Assembly: GCA_963768025.1 (NCBI GenBank)
Contig: CAVYGM010000026.1
Location: 526,932 to 590,931 of the forward strand
Source: CAVYGM01 sp963768025
Lineage (GTDB): Bacteria > Bacteroidota > Bacteroidia > Cytophagales > Spirosomataceae
Length of the DNA: 64,000 nucleotides
Direction: 5' to 3'
In this document: positions 37,822 to 45,465 of the stretch, one piece after another
Numbering within the stretch: position 1 is the stretch's first letter
Layout: every line of letters starts with the position of its first letter
The notes under the pieces: model-generated
Database searches by the model: none
Told to the model about the DNA's origin: nothing
Seen by the model: only the letters and a program-made list of their open reading frames with translations
Made by a program: the position numbers and the translations under genes

Positions 37822-38214
37822 TGTTTGGTGCTTTTCTTGGCTCTTTGCCAGAAAACCACCGGGTTATACTCAATCAATCGGGCGAACGGAGGGCTTTTTG
37901 AACTTCCTCGGTGTTTTTCCAAATAGAATTCGGGATTCAGTCGGCCATTGCCATGCAACGGCAGAAAGTGAGTACCGTAGAGCTGGCGATCTAACCAGCG
38001 GTGGTACAACCTACATAAAGTCCGATCTTGTGAACGTCATGCGCCGTCGCATGCTTGATCGTACGCGGATGCCGGTAATGAAGGCGATGAAGGAGTGGGC
38101 GGAAAGGGAGGTGAGTTGTTACTCAGAATGTGCTTTTTAGGCCTAAATATTTACTTTGATATAAACTATTAGCTGTTTTTACATCAATAGTCCGCTAAGA
38201 AATTAAAAAAATAA
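37822..38214. other. Unassigned region between the nuclease gene and the IS4 element
   Basis: About 390 bp. On the minus strand, 38009 to 37822 is an open frame of ~65 codons (including DRQLYGTHFLPLHGNGRLNP and FARLIEYNPVVFWQRAKK) that begins only with TTG and reads into the nuclease gene. On the plus strand a frame covers 37793-38140. Neither matches a family I recognise. It could be a remnant of an older insertion or part of the IS flank. Confidence 0.4.
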
Positions 38215-38262
38215 GGGGTAAGTGATTAGGTTTGTTTTGCGAAACGACCTACCCCTTACCCC
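38215..38262 (+). promoter_or_regulatory. Inverted repeat and -7 box at the transposase start
   Basis: GGGGTAAG (38215-38222) and CTTACCCC (38255-38262) are perfect complements ending directly at the transposase ATG. TAGGTTTG (38227-38234), between them, matches the Bacteroidota -7 consensus. A transcript reading in from outside could fold and hide the start codon, while one from the internal promoter would lack the left arm. Confidence 0.5.
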
Positions 38263-39462
38263 ATGAGAATCGAAACTCTCACAGAGCAAATATTGCGCAA
38301 AATGTCTTCAGTTGGCCAAGTCCGTGCTCATTTTTTTATTCGTCTGGTCCTGCAATGGCTCCGGATGCGAGGCCGTTATTGCTTCGAGAACCTGGTCCGC
38401 CAGGGCTTTCTGAATGCGATGAGCTACCGTTCTCATTTCGGCAAGCCATTCGATTTCAGGGAGTTCAACCGGATACTGATTGAGCAACATGCGGGCAGTG
38501 AGCGTATCCTGACCTTTGATCCCTGCTTTATCAGCAAATCGGGCAAACACACCGCGGGCGTGGGCCGCTTCTGGAGCGGATGTGCCCAGTCGGTCAAGCG
38601 GGGCCTGGAAGTCTGCTGTGTGGCCCTGGCCGATGTAGAGAACCACACCGCCTGGCACTACCATGCCGTGCAGACCATCCTCAAACCGGGGCAGGGCCTG
38701 ATGGACTTTTACATTCAGCTGCTGGTGGAGCAGGCTTCGCAGTTGGTGGGGCTTTCGCGCTACCTGGCCGTGGACGCCTACTTCGCCAAATTCAATTTCG
38801 TGGATGCGCTGGCCGCCCGGGGCTTGCAGGTGATCACCCGACTTCGCCAGGATGCGGCCCTTTGGTACCCCTACCAGGGCCCCAGGCGCAAGGGGCCCGG
38901 AAGACCGATCAAGTATGCGGGGAAAGTCAGGCTCAAAGAGCTCGACAGCCGGTATTTCACCTGTTTCGACCGGCAGGGGCACTATGCGGCTTACGAAGCT
39001 GTGCTGCACAGCAAGTCGCTCAAACGGTTGCTCAGGGTGGTCGTCGTGCATTATTTCGATGCGCAGGGAGCCATCAAGTCCGTCCAGACCTTTGCCTGCA
39101 CCGACAGCCAATTGGCTGGTGCTAAGCTGTGGCAGTACTACCGGTTGAGATTCCAACATGAGTTCCTCTTCCGGGATGCAAAGCAGTTCCTGGGGCTGGC
39201 CCATTGCCAGTCCAGACAGAAGGCAAGGATGGGCTTTCATTACAACTTCTGCCTGACGGTGCTCTCGCTGGCCAAAATCGTGCATTGGCTTTCGGTGCCC
39301 AAAAGCCAAAGGGGCGCCTTCTCCATTCAAGACATTAAAACGCAGTATTTCAATGAACATCTGCTGGATAAATTTATTTCAGGTCTGGGAATTTGTCCCA
39401 AAACCCTGAAAAATTCAGCCAATTACCTTAGTTTAATCAATTACGCCAAAATCGCCGCTTGA
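38263..39462 (+). CDS. IS4-family DDE transposase
   Basis: An intact 399-residue transposase. The acidic triad is visible: D in ILTFDPCFISKSGKH, D in YLAVDAYFAKFN, and E in the IS4 family signature Y-x2-R-x3-E-x6-K, here YRLRFQHEFLFRDAK. This signature assigns it to the IS4 family. It catalyses cut-and-paste movement of its own element. GC content and codon use do not differ visibly from the neighbours. Terminal inverted repeats and target duplications could not be identified by eye on either side, so the element borders are uncertain. Confidence 0.92.
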   Translation: MRIETLTEQILRKMSSVGQVRAHFFIRLVLQWLRMRGRYCFENLVRQGFLNAMSYRSHFGKPFDFREFNRILIEQHAGSERILTFDPCFISKSGKHTAGVGRFWSGCAQSVKRGLEVCCVALADVENHTAWHYHAVQTILKPGQGLMDFYIQLLVEQASQLVGLSRYLAVDAYFAKFNFVDALAARGLQVITRLRQDAALWYPYQGPRRKGPGRPIKYAGKVRLKELDSRYFTCFDRQGHYAAYEAVLHSKSLKRLLRVVVVHYFDAQGAIKSVQTFACTDSQLAGAKLWQYYRLRFQHEFLFRDAKQFLGLAHCQSRQKARMGFHYNFCLTVLSLAKIVHWLSVPKSQRGAFSIQDIKTQYFNEHLLDKFISGLGICPKTLKNSANYLSLINYAKIAA

Positions 39463-39583
39463 TCCTTCACGGGCCTTTTGTTATATCTAAATCATCTAAA
39501 TTTTAATCCCAATGCTTGTAAAATAGTAAAGTGTTATGCAACTTTACGCAATGTTTGTATCTCGAATTTTGGATACAGTCTAA

Positions 39584-39618
39584 CGAAAAAGCCCCCGTTG
39601 CTGGTAACAACGAGGGCT
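39584..39618 (-). terminator. Hairpin with T-run on the minus strand
   Basis: AGCCCTCGTTG pairs with CAACGGGGGCT around a 7-nt loop, and the minus strand continues with TTTTT. No protein gene lies just upstream on that strand, so it may end a small RNA or read-through transcript. Confidence 0.7.
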
Positions 39619-39728
39619 GACATCGCACTGGACTTAAAACCGACCTTAGTCGTTTTAATCCTCCCAGTTCTCCAAATGTACGAATCCAAGCAAGGGCTTC
39701 AAGTACAAATCGAAACGCTAATCGACTT
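39619..39728 (-). ncRNA. Candidate small RNA between two terminator-type hairpins
   Basis: About 110 bp with no good reading frame lies between two strong, outward-directed hairpins (39584-39618 on minus, 39729-39767 on plus). A minus-strand transcript starting near 39768 would carry the GC-rich hairpin at its 5' end and a terminator at its 3' end. An open frame of 105 codons on the minus strand covers the region, but its codons look random. No known RNA family was recognised. Confidence 0.35.
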
Positions 39729-39767
39729 CGCTCCTCCGGATTCTTACACCCGGTGGAGCGTTTTTTT
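39729..39767 (+). terminator. Rho-independent terminator
   Basis: CGCTCCTCCGG pairs with CCGGTGGAGCG (one mismatch) around ATTCTTACAC and is followed by seven T. It is 267 bp after the transposase stop and would end plus-strand transcription from the element. Confidence 0.8.
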
Positions 39768-40142
39768 GTTCTTTTGTCATTTTGACATACTAAAATTGCG
39801 GCTTTGTAATTAATAGACATGGGATTTCTGGTGTGTGTTTTAAGGGCTAAAAAAAATGTAATCTCTTGTTATATTACTTAAATGTTAAGATTCTTATTTC
39901 AAGTGGGTTATGTAAAAGTTTCAAAAAAGGGAGCCTATCAGAATAGTACCACAGAAAAATGTTTAATAAATTTCTGATATAGAAAACTAATAATCAATTA
40001 GTTATATATGCAAAAGAATGAGATTCCCAGATTTTGAAAGTTAGTAACTACTCAGTAAAGTTCTTGTATTTATCCAGTAATGACTTCTTTTGAGGGTAAT
40101 TGCCTATGCCCTGATGCCGTGAATCCATATTTCCCGCTTTTA

Positions 40143-40192
40143 AGCGCAACGATCGGTAGTGCCTCGGTTACCGACTCTCCGCTTTTTTTTTG
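40143..40192 (+). terminator. Terminator-like hairpin in the gene-free region
   Basis: CGGTA/TACCG forms an inner stem, AGCG/CGCT an outer one, followed by nine T. No gene precedes it on this strand for >350 bp, so it may belong to an unrecognised small RNA starting near 40.05 kb. Confidence 0.5.
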
Positions 40193-40534
40193 CGATGATT
40201 AGGTTTATAATTGACAGGGGGCTATTGTCTTGTCAACCTTTGAAATATTAACTAATCCGTGGCCTGTGTCTCACAGGCCCATTTCCTAGGGTCCAAAAAG
40301 CCACACCTTTCTGAACCCTGCCTAACCGCAGGGTTTCTTTTTGGTACCTATCCAAAAACAGGGTTCAATAAGTAGGTCCAGAGAAAAAAGAAAGAGTACC
40401 TTTATGAACCCTACTTAATGACCAACTATGAGCCAAGCTTGTTGAATACACGCCTATTCCGTAGTCTTTGCCTCGACAGAACTTGTTAATTAGAATGTCT
40501 ATGAGACCTTAAACTACATGAGTGGCTTTAAACC
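40193..40534. other. Gene-free stretch with nested hairpins
   Basis: No reading frame of interest is seen. The stretch holds GGCCTGTG-TCT-CACAGGCC (40261-40279), AACCCTGC/GCAGGGTT followed by a T-rich run (40313-40342), and a two-part stem GGGTTCA/TGAACCC with an inner AGGT/ACCT (40361-40411). These share the AACCCT core in both orientations. Function unknown. Confidence 0.5.
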
Positions 40535-40569
40535 AAAAAAAAGCCTGCAAATCATAGATTGCAGGCTTT
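40535..40569 (-). terminator. Rho-independent terminator after tRNA-Ser
   Basis: On the minus strand AAGCCTGCAA pairs with TTGCAGGCTT around a 7-nt loop and ends in eight T, directly after the tRNA. Confidence 0.9.
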
Positions 40570-40572
40570 TTG

Positions 40573-40659
<87 letters not shown>

Positions 40660-40676
40660 GTATACGGAAGCGGGTG

Positions 40677-40707
40677 CAAATATAGCCGAATATCCTGGAT
40701 ATTCAAA
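40677..40707 (-). promoter_or_regulatory. Bacteroidota-type promoter of tRNA-Ser
   Basis: On the minus strand TTTG (40707-40704) and TATATTTG (40684-40677) are separated by exactly 19 nt. The predicted start is ~10-13 nt before the tRNA. It overlaps the end of the ansA gene by a few bases at most. Confidence 0.85.
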
Positions 40708-41784
40708 TCACCCGCTGATTTCTCCGCGGAGTGGGATGGTAAGGAGCCGCCGGCATTCGTCCAAATCGGCATTTTGCCCCAATACGTACATCATTTTGGT
40801 GATTGCCGCTTCGGCGGTACTGTCGGATCCACTAAGTACTCCCACTTGCTTCAAAAATTTGCTGGTTTGGTACTGCCCTTGCGTTACCCGCCCACCGTCA
40901 CACTGGGATACGTTGTAAATGAGAAGATTACGTTCAATGGCCAGTTGGATTTCTTCCAGAAACCAGGCGCTAGTCGGAGCATTCCCAGCCCCGAACGTTT
41001 CTAGCACTACCCCTCTCAGTCCTTCGATCCGGAGTATGGCCTGAACGACGGCCCGTGGTATGCCCGGAAATATTTTCAAAAATGTCACATTCCGGTCGAA
41101 TTGGGTCCGTAATTGTAATTTTTTGGATGCGTCGTGCGGTTGGATGTAGGGGAGATTATAGTCAATGTGTACGCCGGCCGTGGCCAATACCGGGTAATTT
41201 TCGGAATGGAACGCGTTGAATTCTGAACTTTCCTTCTTCTTCGCCCGATTGCCCCGTAGGAGCACCGAGTTGAAATAAATGCAGACCTCGTTGATGATGG
41301 GTTCATTTCGTTCGTTGGTTGCCGCGGCAATTTCCAGGGCAGTGATAAAATTTTCGCGCGCATCGGATCGGGCAATCCCAATGGGCAATTGGGCCCCGGT
41401 CAGGATTACGGGTTTGTTTAGGCCCTCAAACATGAAACTAAGCGCAGAGGCAGTATAGGCCATGGTATCGGTCCCGTGCAGGATCACGAAACTATGGTAC
41501 TGATCGTAAGCATCGAAAATAATGGTGGCGATTTCGGCCCAAAGATCCGGGTTCATGTTGGACGAGTCGATGGGCTCAGACAAGCTCAGGAAAGTGATCT
41601 CGAAGTCCAACCGGCGTACCTCGGGTACCCGCTCAATGATGTGCTCGAAGTCAAAAGGTACGAGTTGCTTCCCTTTGGTTTCGTACACCATGCCGAGGGT
41701 ACCTCCGGTGTAGATGACCAACACGGAGGCGCGGGGCGGCTCGGGGGAAATCGGGTTTATCCGGACGGTTGTATAGGGAATCAT
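40708..41784 (-). CDS. ansA: Type I L-asparaginase
   Basis: An intact 358-residue cytoplasmic asparaginase that hydrolyses L-asparagine to aspartate and ammonia. The two nucleophile regions are present: YTGGTLGM (T26, T29) and ILHGTDTMAYTASALSF (T105-D106). RGNRAKKK is the conserved stretch before the C-terminal domain. No signal peptide is seen, which matches the cytoplasmic type I enzymes rather than periplasmic type II. It lies 23 bp after tatD on the same strand and probably ends the operon 46.46-40.7 kb. Confidence 0.93.
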   Translation of the reverse strand: MIPYTTVRINPISPEPPRASVLVIYTGGTLGMVYETKGKQLVPFDFEHIIERVPEVRRLDFEITFLSLSEPIDSSNMNPDLWAEIATIIFDAYDQYHSFVILHGTDTMAYTASALSFMFEGLNKPVILTGAQLPIGIARSDARENFITALEIAAATNERNEPIINEVCIYFNSVLLRGNRAKKKESSEFNAFHSENYPVLATAGVHIDYNLPYIQPHDASKKLQLRTQFDRNVTFLKIFPGIPRAVVQAILRIEGLRGVVLETFGAGNAPTSAWFLEEIQLAIERNLLIYNVSQCDGGRVTQGQYQTSKFLKQVGVLSGSDSTAEAAITKMMYVLGQNADLDECRRLLTIPLRGEISG

Positions 41785-41807
41785 GTTACGATTGGCTAAG
41801 ATTGTGA

Positions 41808-42578
41808 TTAAGATTCCGTCAAAGGGTTCATCGAAAGCGCCGTTCGACTAGTAGTGGCAATAACTTCCTCCGTAGGTACCCCGAGGATGTCCCCGATTCG
41901 CTCGGCCACCAGGCGGAGGTAGGCGGGTTGGTTTCGTTTGCCCCGGTACGGGACGGGCGCCAGGTAGGGGCTATCCGTTTCCAGCACCAGATGTTCTAAA
42001 CCGATGGAGGGGATAACCTTATCAAGACCGCCATTTTTAAAGGTGGCTACACCCCCGATGCCCATTTTAAAGCCTAGCTCGATGCATTTTTTTGCTTCAT
42101 CGAGGGTACCCACAAAACAATGGAAGATACCCGTCAGGGCAGGATTGTTTATTTTTTCGATGAGGGCTACGGTTTCCCAGAAGGCATTCCGGCTATGAAT
42201 GTCAATCCAAAGGTTGTGTTTCAGGGCTAAGTTGCATTGAAAAATAAAGGCTTCCTCCTGCTGCTTCACAAAGGTTTTGTCCCAATACAGATCCATCCCG
42301 ATTTCGCCAATAGCCAGGAACTGGTACCGAGTTAGCCAATCTTCCACTAGTTGTAATTCTTTTTCGAAGCCTTCCTTTACGTAGGTAGGATGCAGGCCCA
42401 TCATCGGAAAGCAGCGGGTAGGGTAAGAAGCAGCCAGCTGCATCATGCCATCGATGGTTGTATGGTCGCAGTTGGGCATCCAAATCTGTTCAATCCCTTC
42501 GTCCCAGGCTTTTTGTAGTACTACTTCCCGGTCTTCTTCGAATTGTTGGTCGTAGATATGGGCGTGAGTTTCAATCAT
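41808..42578 (-). CDS. tatD: TatD family metal-dependent hydrolase
   Basis: An intact 256-residue TIM-barrel hydrolase with the TatD metal ligands: H5xH7 in MIETHAHIYD, E in LAIGEIGMDLYWDK, H in WIDIHSRNAF, H in GIFHCFVGT and D in LVLETDSPYLAP. TatD proteins are 3'-5' DNases, and some act as D-amino-acid deacylases. It sits 12 bp downstream of a glycosyltransferase gene and before ansA. This arrangement places it in the same transcript without making it part of the glycan pathway. Confidence 0.93.
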   Translation of the reverse strand: MIETHAHIYDQQFEEDREVVLQKAWDEGIEQIWMPNCDHTTIDGMMQLAASYPTRCFPMMGLHPTYVKEGFEKELQLVEDWLTRYQFLAIGEIGMDLYWDKTFVKQQEEAFIFQCNLALKHNLWIDIHSRNAFWETVALIEKINNPALTGIFHCFVGTLDEAKKCIELGFKMGIGGVATFKNGGLDKVIPSIGLEHLVLETDSPYLAPVPYRGKRNQPAYLRLVAERIGDILGVPTEEVIATTSRTALSMNPLTES

Positions 42579-42590
42579 TTGATCCTTAGT

Positions 42591-43600
42591 TTAATAGCGC
42601 CTCCCTTTCCAGATGGTAGGGGTAGGTAGCAGGTAGTTAATAAGCATGAGGGTATTATTGATATTAAAATAAACCCAGAACAGCGGTATGTATTTTAGTA
42701 GGTACCCTTGGCGCAGGATGGATACACTTGTCCAACAGATGCCTACTACCAGTAGAAAATGGGTAATTGCCAGGAACATAGCCCAAACCGGAGCCAGAAG
42801 CCCTAACACAATTAGGAGCGGCAGAAAAACTGCCGAGGCATAAAAACTCAGCCTGATCAACCAGGGGGCATTCATGGCTCCGGTGACCCACCGTTTTCGT
42901 TGGTGGAGGAGTTCGGACAGCGTGGAGGCGGGTAGCGATTCCGACACCAGGTGCTCCTCAAATCCCTGGTTAAAGTCAAATCCCTTCGCCAGGATCTCTT
43001 TGAAAAGGAGGAAATCTTCCACGATGGAGAAGCCTATTTTTTCATACCCTCCGATGGCAACATAGGCATCCCGCGTTACGGCCATGTTATTGCCCATGCC
43101 CGTAAACGGGATTTTAAAAAGGAAAAGAAACGCATGGCCGCCAGGGAAAACAACCATTCCAGGGATTGCATGGCCGCAAAAGCCCCCGTTGGGGTCATGC
43201 GGGTAACCCCCACCACCACCCCAACCTTCGGTGTGAAAAGGGCCAGCATGGAAGCTACCCAGGCGGGGTGAACGGAAATGTCGGCATCACAAAAGAAGAA
43301 ATACTCGCCCCGCGCCACCTGAGCCACCTGAGCCAACACATTGGTTTTTCCGAACAAATTGGGTAGTTGGCTTTGAATGGAAAGGTACCTGAACTGAGGT
43401 TTGTCCGCAATGAATTCCAGGACGAGGTTTTCGGTAGCGTCCGTTGATTGGTCATTTCCAATCAAGATTTCTACTTGATCCTTCGGAAAATCAAGTCCAT
43501 CGAGCGAGCGGAGGCAGCGCAGGATGGTATGGGCTTCGTTACGCGCTGCCACCAGAATACTCACCTTGGGTGCTTTTAACAGGGTAGGGGTAGCGTCCAT
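42591..43600 (-). CDS. Family 2 glycosyltransferase, membrane-bound, one frameshift
   Basis: The N-terminal GT-A domain has KVSILVAARNEAHTILRCL, the donor-binding IGNDQSTDAT and the DxD-type FFFCDADISVHP. After a frameshift near 43140 the sequence continues with GNNMAVTRDAYVAIGGYEK, the acceptor motif EDFLL and QRKRW, which mark processive or HasA/ceramide-glycosyltransferase-like enzymes. Three or four C-terminal membrane helices follow. The corrected length is ~336 residues. It is part of the four-gene glycan set 42.6-46.5 kb. The sugar and acceptor are unknown; membrane attachment and the neighbouring flippase point to a lipid acceptor. Confidence 0.9.
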
Positions 43601-43609
43601 AATCCCGGA

Positions 43610-44281
43610 TTAAACCATTGGTAAAGCCGCAAAGGCGTAGTTCCTGGAACTGAAATAATCCAATACCCTGGGGAGAGCATATGCCAGGTTGGGATGGGCC
43701 TTGAGGCTATCATGGAACACTATGATGGAGCCTGGACGAGTATGTTGAATCGTTTTTCGGTAGCACCTTTCCGGGGTAATTTCCTTGGAAAAATCTCCAC
43801 TCAATACATCCCACATCACCACTTGGTGGCTTTTTTGGATACGATTCGCCTGGGAGGGATTGATTCTGCCGTAAGGAGGACGGAACAAATTCGTTTTTAT
43901 CCCCAATTGCCGGGCACAGGCCAGGGTATTGGCGTCGTACTCGGAGGTAGACGTCTGCCAGCCATTGAGGTGGTTGAAGGTATGGTTGCCCACCGAATGA
44001 CCCTGTTCCAGTACCTTTTGAAAAATGTCCGGGTGCTTTTGAACGTTATGGCCGATACAAAAAAAAGTGGCCTTGGCCTGGTACGAACGAAGCTGGTCCA
44101 GCACGAACTCGGTTACCTCCGGGATTGGCCCATCATCGAAGGTGAGGTACAGGGTATTGGTGCGATCGGGCATCCGCCATAGGTAGGAGGGGAAAGCTGC
44201 CTTTAACCAAAAGGGAGTGTAGTGTAAGAACATCTGCTTGCTGATTGTACCAAACCGCCTTATCCTTAGGAGGTTTACCAT
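43610..44281 (-). CDS. Polysaccharide deacetylase (NodB-homology domain)
   Basis: An intact 223-residue NodB-type deacetylase. Motif 1 LTFDDGP holds D49/D50, motif 2 HSVGNHTFNH supplies the metal histidines, motif 3 is RPPYG, motif 4 contains MWDVLSGDF and motif 5 IIVFHDSLKAHPN. The short N-terminus carries a hydrophobic patch (FWLKAAFPSYLW) but no clean signal peptide. It lies between two glycosyltransferases, so it probably de-N-acetylates the glycan or glycolipid they build, in the manner of IcaB or of lipid-linked GlcNAc deacetylases. Confidence 0.92.
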   Translation of the reverse strand: MVNLLRIRRFGTISKQMFLHYTPFWLKAAFPSYLWRMPDRTNTLYLTFDDGPIPEVTEFVLDQLRSYQAKATFFCIGHNVQKHPDIFQKVLEQGHSVGNHTFNHLNGWQTSTSEYDANTLACARQLGIKTNLFRPPYGRINPSQANRIQKSHQVVMWDVLSGDFSKEITPERCYRKTIQHTRPGSIIVFHDSLKAHPNLAYALPRVLDYFSSRNYAFAALPMV

Positions 44282-44325
44282 ACAAAGATACGTACCGTTT
44301 CAAAAATGTAGGGCAGCCTCTCCCA

Positions 44326-45465
44326 TTACCGCAGGCTTCGGCCTTTCCAAACATAAGAGGATCTCTGACCCGCCAAGCCAAATAGGGTGACGTAAAATGG
44401 ATACAGGATTTGAACCAGGGGAATATAGACAATGGATCTTGATTTCTCGAAAAATAGGAGCAGACTGCTAATCAACACCCACTCGGGTAACCATTTGAGC
44501 AGGGCCAGGACGCCTACCTGCTGCCAGCTCAGAACTCCCGATAATCCAAGGACCAAGGCCACCAACAGAGCAGCGTTACAAGAGAAAATGAACACCGCCA
44601 GACCGATGCTAACCGGGTTTTTGTAATATTTCCATTTGCTGGCCCACCGAACCCGCTGACGGAAAAAATCCCGCCAGGAGGTATGCGGAGTGGTTCTGAC
44701 AATGGCCCGGGGATCTTTCAGAAAATAGATGTCGGCGGGGTATTTTGTGGCTATTTTGTGCAACAAAAATTCGTCGTCTCCCGAGGCGATATGCTCATTT
44801 CCGGCATAGCCACCCACTTCCTCAAAGGCCGCTTTTGAATAAGCCAAGTTGGCCCCGTTGCACAGGGAGGGCTTTCCGGCCTGAATGGAACTTGCGCCGC
44901 TGCCAATCAAGCTCGAAAACTCCACGGTCTGTAAATGATCCATGAGACTGTATTCCTTATCGAAGGTAACCGGACCACTGATCAGTTTGGCTTTCCGGGT
45001 CTGGTACATTTCCGCAAAGGAAGTCAGCCACTCGGGACCTACCCGGCAGTCGCCATCGGTGGTGATGATCAACTCCCCAGTGGCCTTTTGAAGAGCCGCT
45101 TCAATGGCCCTTTTCTTCGGGGATTGAATGGTTGCATCCGGGGTTAGGCGGAGGACCGTCAGGCGAAAAGTGGACTTATGAATGTAGGATTCGGCAATTT
45201 TGGCGGTATCGTCCGTTGAGGCGTCGTCCACAATGATGACTTCGAAAAGTTTGGTAGTATACCGCTGATCGTTCAGGTTTTCAATGAGGGTACCTATGGT
45301 CGTAGCTTCGTTTCTTACCGGGACAATTACCGAAATACGGGTCGTAAAGGGCGACGTTCGGGAGGCCAATTTCGGTAGTTTAGACCATAAGTAAGCTACG
45401 GATAAAGCGAAAAAGGCATAGATACTTAGTAAAGAAAACAGGAGAATCATCCCTAGATTATACAT
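44326..45465 (-). CDS. Family 2 glycosyltransferase, processive type, membrane-bound
   Basis: An intact 379-residue enzyme. An N-terminal membrane helix (LLFSLLSIYAFFALSVAYLW) is followed by the GT-A domain, with SVIVPVRNEATTIGTLI, IIVDDASTDDTA, the DxD in ITTDGDCRVGPEW, the GDDEFLLHK base region and the RQRVRW (Q/RxxRW) motif. Three C-terminal membrane helices follow. The overall pattern resembles IcaA/HasA-like synthases. Its start overlaps the flippase gene end by eight bases, which shows tight coupling within this glycan operon. Confidence 0.93.
   Translation of the reverse strand: MYNLGMILLFSLLSIYAFFALSVAYLWSKLPKLASRTSPFTTRISVIVPVRNEATTIGTLIENLNDQRYTTKLFEVIIVDDASTDDTAKIAESYIHKSTFRLTVLRLTPDATIQSPKKRAIEAALQKATGELIITTDGDCRVGPEWLTSFAEMYQTRKAKLISGPVTFDKEYSLMDHLQTVEFSSLIGSGASSIQAGKPSLCNGANLAYSKAAFEEVGGYAGNEHIASGDDEFLLHKIATKYPADIYFLKDPRAIVRTTPHTSWRDFFRQRVRWASKWKYYKNPVSIGLAVFIFSCNAALLVALVLGLSGVLSWQQVGVLALLKWLPEWVLISSLLLFFEKSRSIVYIPLVQILYPFYVTLFGLAGQRSSYVWKGRSLR

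Noticed and set aside
37793..38140. 115-codon plus-strand ORF after the lipoprotein nuclease
   Set aside because: It starts inside the nuclease gene in another frame and resembles no known protein.
38308..39360. 350-codon minus-strand ORF
   Set aside because: It lies entirely under the IS4 transposase, whose YREK and DDE motifs are intact; a codon-bias shadow.
38140..39560. Terminal inverted repeats of the IS4 element
   Set aside because: Comparison of both flanks by eye found no matching inverted ends of useful length; the element borders stay undefined.
39503..39820. 105-codon minus-strand ORF in the gene-free region
   Set aside because: It runs through two terminator hairpins and has random-looking composition; no family resemblance.
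40254..40411. CRISPR array or retron non-coding RNA
   Set aside because: The repeats are inverted, not regularly spaced direct repeats, and no cas or reverse transcriptase gene is in the window.
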